DNA of 6,723 nucleotides from NCBI GenBank assembly GCA_003661015.1, contig QMVI01000063.1, forward strand, positions 1-6,723, given 5' to 3'. The notes beneath the pieces were generated by a model that was given only the letters and a program-made list of their open reading frames with translations, did not search any database and had not been told where the DNA came from. Every line of letters starts with the position of its first letter. Positions within the stretch are counted from its first letter, which is position 1. A program made the position numbers and the translations under genes. The DNA is from Methanosarcinales archaeon (GTDB taxonomy: Archaea > Halobacteriota > Methanosarcinia > DSM-18856 > Methermicoccaceae). Below are positions 1 through 3,829 of this stretch, in pieces.

Positions 1-13
1 AAAATTCCTCCAT
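1..13 (-). CDS. Possible start of a minus-strand gene (first four codons only)
   Basis: A minus-strand ATG at 13-11 opens a frame reading M-E-E-F before the window ends. Reading along the minus strand, a TATA-like TTTAATATAT lies about 36 bases ahead of it, and a GGTGA stretch lies about 6 bases ahead and could be a weak ribosome binding site. Both are where an archaeal gene start would have them. Nothing about the product can be said. If it is real, this gene shares the strand of the winged-helix gene at 150-515, but about 137 bases and its own promoter separate them. Confidence 0.35.
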
Positions 14-42
14 AACACTCACCTTATCTTCTTCGTTTTTCT

Positions 43-55
43 CATATATTAAATT
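43..55 (-). promoter_or_regulatory. TATA-like box for the possible gene leaving at the left edge
   Basis: On the minus strand this reads as AATTTAATATATG, close to the archaeal TATA consensus. A start site about 25 bases downstream would give a leader of roughly 10 bases before the ATG at 13. Confidence 0.35.
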
Positions 56-60
56 GATGG

Positions 61-137
61 AGTATCATCAAAAGTATAAGTATCATGAGTTCAGAATCAG
101 TTAAGTAAGTATTAAGTAAGTAAATATAAGTATTATC
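61..137. repeat. Cluster of short direct repeats between the winged-helix gene and the left-edge promoter
   Basis: TTAAGTAAGTA is repeated perfectly in tandem at 101-111 and 112-122. AGTATCAT occurs at 61-68 and 79-86, and AAGTAT recurs several times up to 134. The cluster is AT-rich and sits just upstream of the putative promoter at 43-55, where operator sites would be expected. It may equally be simple low-complexity DNA. Confidence 0.5.
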
Positions 138-149
138 AAATCAACATCA

Positions 150-515
150 TCATGGTATTCTCTCTATCAGGGACTCGGTCATCTTCACCTTCTTGTAGAA
201 CTCGCTTGTCATCTGTATGAAACGGGCAGCTATCATTCCCTTCTTGGTTATCCTGTACCCTCCTCTCTCCACCCTCTCCACAAGACCTTCAAGCTGGAAA
301 ACAGTCTTCATCTTACTTCCTATGCTTCCCCTGTCCGCAAACTCATCCGTATATCTCCGTATCTCTGAGAACCTCGTTATTCTCTCCTCACCGTTCTTTG
401 CAAGCACAAGCAATATCAACCGATACTGCACATCCCCTGGTCCTTGGGTTATTCCAAGGGACTGATAGAACGATGCAACTTCCGCCTCAAAGTCAACATC
501 AATCTCTATCTTCAT
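150..515 (-). CDS. Small winged-helix DNA-binding protein
   Basis: This 121-residue protein looks like an archaeal winged-helix transcription factor. Helix 1 is around 29-41 (QYRLILLVLAKNG), a second helix at 48-60 (RFSEIRRYTDEF), and a recognition-type helix at 64-77 (SIGSKMKTVFQLEGLV). A wing follows at 78-92 (VERVERGGYRITKKG), then a C-terminal helix at 95-117. The G-Y-R-I-T-K-K-G wing ending is typical of archaeal MarR/ArsR-like folds, but I cannot name the family. The ATG has an excellent SD (GAGGAGGA at 521-528) with 5 bases of spacing. That SD lies inside the 3' end of the seven-helix gene upstream, which overlaps this one by 17 bases, so the two are almost certainly co-translated. It probably reports the state of the membrane protein or regulates nearby genes; target and signal are unknown. 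Confidence 0.8.
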   Translation of the reverse strand: MKIEIDVDFEAEVASFYQSLGITQGPGDVQYRLILLVLAKNGEERITRFSEIRRYTDEFADRGSIGSKMKTVFQLEGLVERVERGGYRITKKGMIAARFIQMTSEFYKKVKMTESLIERIP

Positions 516-1263
516 CTATCTCCTCCTCGTATTCATAGTCATAGTGCGGTGGTGGTTCCAACCTTTCCTTTATGGACATGGGCGGGAAGTATGCGAGGAA
601 CGCAAATACGACCCCAATGAGAACGAATATGCGTGATGCAACCTGAAGCTCAGGAATCTGAGCAATCTTATCAACAAGCGAGAAGTCGAGTACGAGAGAA
701 ATTGCAACCAGCGACAGAGTTATCCTGTATTTTATCCTCTTGGGTATGGGTCTCTTTATTATCACCACCAACAAACCGATGATAAGAAGTATCGGAAGTA
801 TGTACAGCACAGAGATATACAACGGAAAGAACAAATCACCTATGTCATACATGGAAGACCAGTATGTGAGAGTGGGTGGTTCGAGAGGAGTCAAAAACAC
901 CAGAGCTGAAAAGCAGAGTCCAAACACACACACAGCCAGCGAGAAGATGGTTGAGGCGCTTTTACTACCTTTCACGAGATAAACAACAAAATAGACAAGT
1001 GGAGCCGACATTAGGGAGAACGGTATTATTGATAACTCGAAGAGGAGCTTGTCTATCTCAAAATTCCCATTATATACTGCAATTATTCTAACAAATTCAA
1101 AAAAATACAGCAGACCCACAAGAAGCCAGAACAACTTAAAAGAATACAGTGTTGGTTTGCTTTGTGCTCCTGCATCCTCAGAACCCCTCATCGCAATAAT
1201 AAAACCAAGGGATGCCAACATTATGGATGCACATATGCTTGCATTCACAATCAAACCGAGCAA
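499..1263 (-). CDS. Seven-helix integral membrane protein, possible sensor
   Basis: This 254-residue protein has seven hydrophobic segments, at about 4-24, 43-65, 77-97, 103-125, 144-169, 179-194 and 208-226. Basic residues fall in loops 1, 3 and 5 (for example KRPIPKRIKYR at 170-180), which by the positive-inside rule places the N-terminus outside and the C-terminus in the cytoplasm. The cytoplasmic tail (231-254) is short and ends very acidic (YDYEYEEEIDEDRD). No kinase, enzyme or transporter motif is visible. The layout resembles the seven-helix sensor modules found ahead of archaeal signalling domains, but no output domain is attached. The start is TTG at 1263: the core GGAGG (1271-1275) lies 7 bases ahead, and the nearer upstream ATGs are out of frame. 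The gene overlaps the winged-helix gene by 17 bases, suggesting a split sensor/regulator pair. The role is inferred only from context. Confidence 0.75.
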   Translation of the reverse strand: MLGLIVNASICASIMLASLGFIIAMRGSEDAGAQSKPTLYSFKLFWLLVGLLYFFEFVRIIAVYNGNFEIDKLLFELSIIPFSLMSAPLVYFVVYLVKGSKSASTIFSLAVCVFGLCFSALVFLTPLEPPTLTYWSSMYDIGDLFFPLYISVLYILPILLIIGLLVVIIKRPIPKRIKYRITLSLVAISLVLDFSLVDKIAQIPELQVASRIFVLIGVVFAFLAYFPPMSIKERLEPPPHYDYEYEEEIDEDRD

Positions 1264-1296
1264 GGCTCTCCCTCCATATTCATAAAAGAAACCAAG

Positions 1297-1304
1297 TTAT
1301 ATAA
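1297..1304. promoter_or_regulatory. Palindromic TATA box between the membrane-protein gene and thyA
   Basis: TTATATAA is a perfect palindrome. Its centre is 21-25 bases ahead of the two candidate thyA ATGs (1322 and 1325), which fits a leaderless thyA transcript. A purine-rich stretch (AAAAGAAACC) just upstream on the plus strand could be a BRE, the TFB recognition element. On the minus strand, a start about 25 bases away would fall near 1275, just before the SD of the membrane-protein gene, so the same box could serve both directions. Confidence 0.65.
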
Positions 1305-1321
1305 GTTGTGTGTAATTGGTG

Positions 1322-1975
1322 ATGATGATCGGGAGATTCATAAGAGCGGGTAATGTGGAGGATGGATGGTACAGAGGACTTGGAACGATATGGACCCACG
1401 GAGATGTTGTGGAGGATGAGAGAGGAATCATAATAAAAGAGTACTTGAATCTGATGGTGGTTGTGGAGAATCTTGACGATAAAATTGTTCCAAATGGATT
1501 TTCATGGAGCAGAGAGCTTCTTGAAGAGTACGCACAGCAACTTCTTGAGGGCGAGAACGTTCAAAAGTTTGAATACACGTATGGCGAGAGGTTGAGGGGA
1601 TGGAACTGCAGATGCGGAGACGAGAAAACCGACCAGATTTCGTATGTTGTTGATAAACTCACAAAGAGTCCAGAGTCGAGGAGGGCTGTGGCGGTAACAT
1701 GGATTCCGCCCATTGATACCGAAAGGGAAGAAGTACCCTGCATGATTATAAACGATTTCAAACTGAGAAAAAATAAACTCAACCTGACCGCATATTTCAG
1801 AAGTCATGACTTCGCAGGAGCTTATCCAGCAAATGTGTACGCACTGAACAGGTTGCTTGAATTCGTTGCTGGCAAGATTGGATGTGAAAAGGGAGTTATA
1901 ACGACAGTGTCTGCATCAGCCCACATCTACGAACACGACTGGGACAAAATTCATAAACTTCTGTTTGATAAATGA
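1322..1975 (+). CDS. thyA: Thymidylate synthase, archaeal ThyA type
   Basis: This is thymidylate synthase of the short archaeal ThyA type (217 residues from ATG 1322; bacterial ThyA is about 264). It methylates dUMP to dTMP for DNA synthesis, with a methylene-carrying folate or, in methanogen-like archaea, possibly a methanopterin cofactor. Visible family motifs, numbered from ATG 1322, are YGERLR (87-92), SRR near 119-121 (phosphate-binding arginines), and the catalytic cysteine in EEVPCM (Cys140). RSHDFAGAYPANVYAL (161-176) carries the Arg-Ser-x-Asp and the base-recognising Asn, and the HIYEHDW ending (201-207) follows. There is no SD. With the TATA box centred near 1300 the transcript should be leaderless, starting at ATG 1322 or 1325; TTG 1316 and GTG 1319 are also in frame but less likely. 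tRNA-Leu follows after 5 bases. Confidence 0.92.
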   Translation: MMIGRFIRAGNVEDGWYRGLGTIWTHGDVVEDERGIIIKEYLNLMVVVENLDDKIVPNGFSWSRELLEEYAQQLLEGENVQKFEYTYGERLRGWNCRCGDEKTDQISYVVDKLTKSPESRRAVAVTWIPPIDTEREEVPCMIINDFKLRKNKLNLTAYFRSHDFAGAYPANVYALNRLLEFVAGKIGCEKGVITTVSASAHIYEHDWDKIHKLLFDK

Positions 1976-1980
1976 AATGG

Positions 1981-2062
1981 GCGGGAGTTGCCGAGTGGTA
2001 AAGGCGCAGGGTTCAGGTCCCTGTCCCATAGGGGTTCGCAGGTTCGAATCCTGCCTCCCGCA
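1981..2062 (+). tRNA. tRNA-Leu, anticodon CAG
   Basis: The gene folds into a complete class II tRNA. Acceptor GCGGGAG (1981-1987) pairs perfectly with CTCCCGC (2055-2061), and A2062 is the discriminator. The D stem is GCC/GGC (1990-1992 and 2003-2005). The anticodon stem is CAGGG/CCCTG with loop TTCAGGT, placing anticodon CAG at 2014-2016, which reads the leucine codon CTG. A 14-base variable arm (2024-2037) with a CCC/GGG stem supports leucine. The T arm is GCAGG-TTCGAAT-CCTGC (2038-2054). No CCA is encoded and no intron is present. It begins 5 bases after the thyA stop, so it may be processed from the thyA transcript. Confidence 0.97.
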
Positions 2063-2064
2063 CT

Positions 2065-2089
2065 TGTACTGTACTGTGCTGTACTGTGT
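2065..2089. repeat. Pentanucleotide tandem repeat directly after the tRNA
   Basis: Five consecutive 5-base units read TGTAC, TGTAC, TGTGC, TGTAC, TGTGT, starting three bases after the mature tRNA end. Copies 3 and 5 are degenerate. The repeat leads straight into the T tract at 2096-2105. It could be slippage-derived trailer sequence. Confidence 0.75.
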
Positions 2090-2095
2090 TGCCTG

Positions 2096-2105
2096 TTTTT
2101 AGTTT
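2096..2105 (+). terminator. T-tract, likely terminator of the thyA/tRNA-Leu transcript
   Basis: TTTTTAGTTTT lies about 34 bases after the tRNA end and is preceded by a GC-containing stretch (TTGCCTG). Oligo-T stretches like this are the usual archaeal termination signal. No strong hairpin precedes it. Confidence 0.5.
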
Positions 2106-2198
2106 TGATAAGGTAATACTTCCTTTCTAAAGCATTTTTACTTGATGTGTTGAGTATGGATTTATTTGTTCGAATACTTGTAATAAAAACAATTCTCG

Positions 2199-2228
2199 GT
2201 TGAAATAAGACTGAAATGGGATTGAAAG
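2199..2228 (+). CRISPR. Solitary CRISPR-type repeat (one complete 30-bp unit)
   Basis: The 30 bases begin GTTGAAATAAGACTG and end AAATGGGATTGAAAG. This is the GTTGAAA...ATTGAAAG form of archaeal type I repeats, and it closely matches the A. fulgidus 30-bp repeat as I remember it. The 3' ATTGAAAG would be the 8-base crRNA handle, so transcription would run on the plus strand, with the AT-rich 2106-2198 in the leader position. No second complete repeat occurs at normal spacing on either side, so this is not an array; it is a single-repeat locus or a relic. A 6-bp inverted repeat (AAGATT-ATGA-AATCTT, 2226-2241) overlaps its 3' edge. Identification as a CRISPR-type repeat is confident; present function is not. 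Confidence 0.7.
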
Positions 2229-2284
2229 ATTATGAAATCTTGAATGTTCTCCTTATTACACCCATAGGATCCTAAATCTTTGCA
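2229..2284. other. Sequence after the solitary repeat, in the position of a spacer
   Basis: Nothing coding is seen. The first 35 or so bases would be the spacer if the repeat were active. A perfect 10-base palindrome, TAGGATCCTA, lies at 2265-2274. No second repeat closes the unit. Confidence 0.3.
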
Positions 2285-2380
2285 TCATTCCTTCCATTTT
2301 CCTCCCTTAACCTCATTCACCCTTCTCAAGTCCCACTCCTTCACAATCTTCCCTTTCCTGTCATACACAATCGACCACAT
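2285..2380 (-). CDS. 31-codon ORF, possible mini-protein or remnant of a larger gene
   Basis: The minus-strand frame from ATG 2380 encodes 31 residues that read like real protein: MWSIVYDRKGKIVKEWDLRR, then VNEVKGGKWKE. The frame is open for four more codons upstream (N-P-A-G) to an in-frame TGA at 2393-2395. The composition (alternating charged and hydrophobic residues, no rare runs) contrasts with the AT-rich DNA around it, and resembles the C-terminal end of a beta-rich protein. There is no clear SD ahead of the ATG, so I favour a decayed 3' fragment of a gene over an intact small gene. I do not recognise the family. It shares the strand of the two small genes at 2517-2805. Confidence 0.3.
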   Translation of the reverse strand: MWSIVYDRKGKIVKEWDLRRVNEVKGGKWKE

Positions 2381-2411
2381 ACCCGCTGGGTTTCAGAAGG
2401 ATTCCTCGGAA

Positions 2412-2426
2412 AAAGAGGATTGAAAA
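2412..2426 (+). repeat. Partial copy of the CRISPR-type repeat (3' half)
   Basis: AAAGAGGATTGAAAA matches the last 15 bases of the repeat at 2199-2228 at 12 of 15 positions, including GGATTGAAA. The 15 bases before it do not match the 5' half. It may be a degenerate terminal repeat, or chance. Confidence 0.35.
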
Positions 2427-2437
2427 TCTTTATAAAT
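2427..2437 (+). promoter_or_regulatory. Orphan TATA-like box with no gene downstream
   Basis: TCTTTATAAATAC fits the archaeal TATA consensus on the plus strand. A start near 2457 would give a short transcript into the T-rich stretches at 2473-2479 or 2512-2520, with no ORF. Read on the minus strand (TATTTATAAAG) it could instead serve the 31-codon ORF, with a start near 2407. Confidence 0.3.
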
Positions 2438-2516
2438 ACAAATCTTGCACGAAAAACCGAGCAACACCACTAATTTTTTACGTCTGCGACTGGTAAAAAT
2501 CATTTTCTAACTTTTT

Positions 2517-2663
2517 TTATTTTGATTTTGTATCAACAATCTCAAAATATACCTTTTCTATACCTTCTGTGTATAGAGTGTCTCCTATTTCCATCCTATC
2601 AAGCTCAGCACCAAGCTCATCCAAATCCTTGAGTTTGCCAACGTGTTTTATTTTTCCCATCAT
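2517..2663 (-). CDS. Small protein of 48 residues, second of a tandem paralogous pair
   Basis: This minus-strand gene begins at tandem ATG codons (2663 and 2660). A G-rich SD-like stretch (GAGGGGGGT) lies about 7 bases ahead, and an in-frame stop sits immediately upstream. The protein has an acidic amphipathic middle (KLKDLDELGAELDRMEIGDT) and ends in a short beta-like stretch, KVYFEIVDTK, before Ser-Lys and the stop. It has no membrane segment and no recognisable catalytic motif. Its second half aligns with the upstream gene product as L-[ED]-x-[ED]-x-x-G-[ED]-x-[VL]-[FY]-x-E-...-F-x-I-V-x-x-K, so I read the two as diverged duplicates. The two reading frames overlap by 47 bases. Function is unknown; the size and pairing would suit antitoxin-like or small regulatory proteins, but nothing shows that. 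Confidence 0.5.
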   Translation of the reverse strand: MMGKIKHVGKLKDLDELGAELDRMEIGDTLYTEGIEKVYFEIVDTKSK

Positions 2664-2805
2664 TCATACCCCCCCTCTTTCTATATGGCTTTTCCATTAC
2701 AATTCTGAAACCTATGTCAGACTTCTCAACAAATACCCATTCTCCCTCTGCCAACTCTTCAAGGTCTTTCTCACTTCTGAGATGCACCTTTTTTGATTTT
2801 GTCAT
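2617..2805 (-). CDS. Small protein of 62 residues, first of a tandem paralogous pair
   Basis: The conserved part is residues 5-40: a charged helix (HLRSEKDLEELAE), then two strands (EWVFVEKSD and GFRIVMEK). The basic tail after residue 40 overlaps the next gene in another frame and is probably not conserved. The ATG at 2805 is about 23 bases from the centre of a good TATA box (2824-2833), which points to a leaderless transcript. A second ATG 7 bases upstream is followed by a stop after two codons. The product resembles the 48-residue protein encoded just downstream, sharing the G-E/D, F/Y-x-E and F-x-I-V-x-x-K positions. No family is recognised. It lies in the AT-rich pocket between tRNA-Leu and the FUN14 gene, close to partial CRISPR-type repeats. 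Confidence 0.6.
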   Translation of the reverse strand: MTKSKKVHLRSEKDLEELAEGEWVFVEKSDIGFRIVMEKPYRKRGGMNDGKNKTRWQTQGFG

Positions 2806-2823
2806 TATGTCATTTTACCCTCT

Positions 2824-2833
2824 TTTATATAAG
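2824..2833 (-). promoter_or_regulatory. TATA box for the tandem small genes
   Basis: The minus strand reads CTTATATAAA, preceded by GAAAAGAA, which suits a BRE. The centre is about 23 bases from the ATG at 2805, the classic spacing for a leaderless archaeal transcript. Confidence 0.6.
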
Positions 2834-2847
2834 TTCTTTTCACTCAT

Positions 2848-2861
2848 GTTGAAATAAGACT
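2848..2861 (+). repeat. Partial copy of the CRISPR-type repeat (5' half, 14 of 14 identical)
   Basis: GTTGAAATAAGACT is identical to the first 14 bases of the repeat at 2199-2228 and has the same orientation; identity then stops. It lies 15 bases upstream of the TATA box of the tandem small genes. A 14-base exact match at the repeat's 5' edge is very unlikely by chance in a window this size, though the AT-rich context raises the odds somewhat. Confidence 0.6.
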
Positions 2862-2898
2862 AAGAAAATTACAGTAATTTCTTTTTTTCTTATTTCAA
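2849..2898. repeat. Long imperfect palindrome in AT-rich DNA
   Basis: TTGAAATAAGA at 2849-2859 is perfectly inverted as TCTTATTTCAA at 2888-2898. Inside it AGAAAATTAC and GTAATTTCT form a second, nearly perfect inner stem around a single A, so arms of about 24-25 bases can pair with a few bulges. The left arm is the partial CRISPR-type repeat. It lies beyond the 3' end of the FUN14 gene and upstream of the small-gene promoter, so it could terminate one transcript or regulate the other. Confidence 0.55.
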
Positions 2899-2984
2899 TG
2901 ATAATTTTTGTAATTTAACTTTGTTTTTTGATTTCTGTAATGTTTTCACAAAACTAATGTTTCTACAAAGTTTTACAAGAGCTT
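2899..2984. other. AT-rich gap downstream of the FUN14 gene
   Basis: No gene is seen. It contains a small hairpin-forming GTTTT-CAC-AAAAC (2942-2954) and several A/T runs that on the minus strand could help end the FUN14 transcript. Confidence 0.3.
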
Positions 2985-3320
2985 TTATCCCACCTTTATC
3001 CCCAACGCAAATCCTGCCATAAAACTCCCTGCAAAAGGCAGGTTTGACACAAGACCAGACACGAACTGTGGACCACCATTCAAAATTGGGAGGAGGGACG
3101 AGACCAGACCACTCAATTTGTCATAATTCACAATCACTATACCCTTGTTTCCCAGATACAGAACCAAAAGAACCACGAGCCCCCCCAAAACCGCAATCAG
3201 CTTCCCAATCTTCTTGAGAGCATAACCCACAAGAAAACCACCTATCCCCCCTACTCCAAGCTGATATGATATGGGAGCAAGTGCCGAAGACAGTGTGGGT
3301 ATCAGGGTAACATCAGCCAT
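2985..3320 (-). CDS. FUN14-family small membrane protein
   Basis: This 111-residue protein matches the FUN14 family, widespread in archaea and eukaryotes (FUNDC1 is the mitochondrial member); its biochemical role in prokaryotes is unknown. The two hallmark glycine-rich segments are present: GVGGIGGFLVGYALKK (22-37) and the C-terminal LPFAGSFMAGFALGIKVG (94-111). Predicted membrane helices are about 20-36, 40-57 and 93-109, with an amphipathic stretch near 66-80. The length is typical for archaeal members. The ATG at 3320 has an SD-like AGAGGT with about 6 bases of spacing. The gene is divergent from nikR across a 79-base gap, so the two could be co-regulated, but no NikR-type palindrome is visible there. 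Confidence 0.85.
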   Translation of the reverse strand: MADVTLIPTLSSALAPISYQLGVGGIGGFLVGYALKKIGKLIAVLGGLVVLLVLYLGNKGIVIVNYDKLSGLVSSLLPILNGGPQFVSGLVSNLPFAGSFMAGFALGIKVG

Positions 3321-3366
3321 GTTTCAACCTCTGACACCAAGATTAAAATCCCTTTCGATTCCAAAA

Positions 3367-3376
3367 CTATTTAATC
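3367..3376 (+). promoter_or_regulatory. TATA-like box for nikR
   Basis: CTATTTAATC, preceded by CCAAAA, is centred about 28 bases ahead of the nikR ATG at 3400 and suits a leaderless or very short-leader transcript. A second AT-rich TATTATAAAT at 3381-3390 is too close to the ATG to be its TATA box. Confidence 0.5.
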
Positions 3377-3399
3377 TATGTATTATAAATGGGAATTTG

Positions 3400-3819
3400 A
3401 TGTCAGACACAGACCTAACAAGGATAGGTGTTTCTCTTCCAGAGACTCTTCTCTCCCGTTTTGACAAAATCATAAGAGAGAGAGGATACTCCTCAAGGTC
3501 TGAGGGTATAAGGGATGCAATACGCACATACATCAACCATTACGAGTGGATCAGCAGAATTGAAGGAGAGAAACTTGGAGTTCTCACCGTGGTTTATGAC
3601 CACAGTAAACGCGGTCTTGTGGATGAACTGACAGATATACAGCACCATGCTCTCGGAATCATACATTCCTCCCTCCACATACATCTTGATGAGGAGAACT
3701 GCCTCGAAATAATCATCCTGAAAGGAGAGGGGCGGGCTGTCAAGGACATAACAGACAGAATCATGGCTCTCAGAGGTGTGAAACACGTCAGGTTGAACAC
3801 TGTGGTGCCAAATCCCTGA
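3400..3819 (+). CDS. nikR: NikR-type nickel-responsive transcriptional regulator
   Basis: NikR is a tetrameric repressor that binds nickel and shuts off nickel-uptake genes. This 139-residue protein (E. coli NikR has 133) has the N-terminal ribbon-helix-helix: strand TRIGVSLPETL at 7-17, then helices through about 46. It is followed by the ACT-like metal-binding domain. The nickel ligands are present: His82 in QHH, His93 and His95 in LHIH, and Cys101 in ENCLEI, matching His76, His87, His89 and Cys95 of E. coli NikR. The YDH motif (66-68) is also conserved. I chose ATG 3400 because the protein family begins just there and a TATA box is well placed; the frame stays open back to 3271, but those residues do not fit the family. 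The stop is followed after 10 bases by the UbiD-family ATG. Confidence 0.92.
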   Translation: MSDTDLTRIGVSLPETLLSRFDKIIRERGYSSRSEGIRDAIRTYINHYEWISRIEGEKLGVLTVVYDHSKRGLVDELTDIQHHALGIIHSSLHIHLDEENCLEIIILKGEGRAVKDITDRIMALRGVKHVRLNTVVPNP

Positions 3820-3823
3820 GGTG
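3818..3823 (+). promoter_or_regulatory. Ribosome binding site deciding the UbiD-family start
   Basis: GAGGTG overlaps the nikR stop codon (TGA 3817-3819) and lies 6 bases before ATG 3830. It makes ATG 3830 a better start than the in-frame GTG at 3821, which is part of the site itself. Confidence 0.6.
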
Positions 3824-3829
3824 CATACC

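Noticed and set aside
2199..2450. A true multi-unit CRISPR array
   Set aside because: Stepping 60-75 bases either way from the complete repeat finds no second unit. The nearest partial copy is about 185 bases away and only half length.
2569..2796. Plus-strand 75-codon frame in the accessory pocket
   Set aside because: Its composition (Ser/Leu/Pro/Phe-rich) is that of antisense to the charged small proteins on the minus strand, and it lacks a promoter and ribosome site.
2106..2984. Insertion sequence or transposon in the AT-rich pocket
   Set aside because: No transposase frame, paired terminal inverted repeats or target duplication could be seen. The palindrome at 2849-2898 has no partner on the other side.
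3009..3017. AATCCTGCC repeats part of the tRNA-Leu 3' end (2047-2055), a possible attachment-site copy
   Set aside because: Nine bases are expected about once by chance for a tRNA end in a window this size. The copy lies inside the conserved C-terminus of the FUN14 gene, and no integrase is present.
3271..3399. 43-residue N-terminal extension of NikR
   Set aside because: The extension overlaps the start of the divergent FUN14 gene and the promoter region, and NikR proteins begin close to the residue encoded at 3400.
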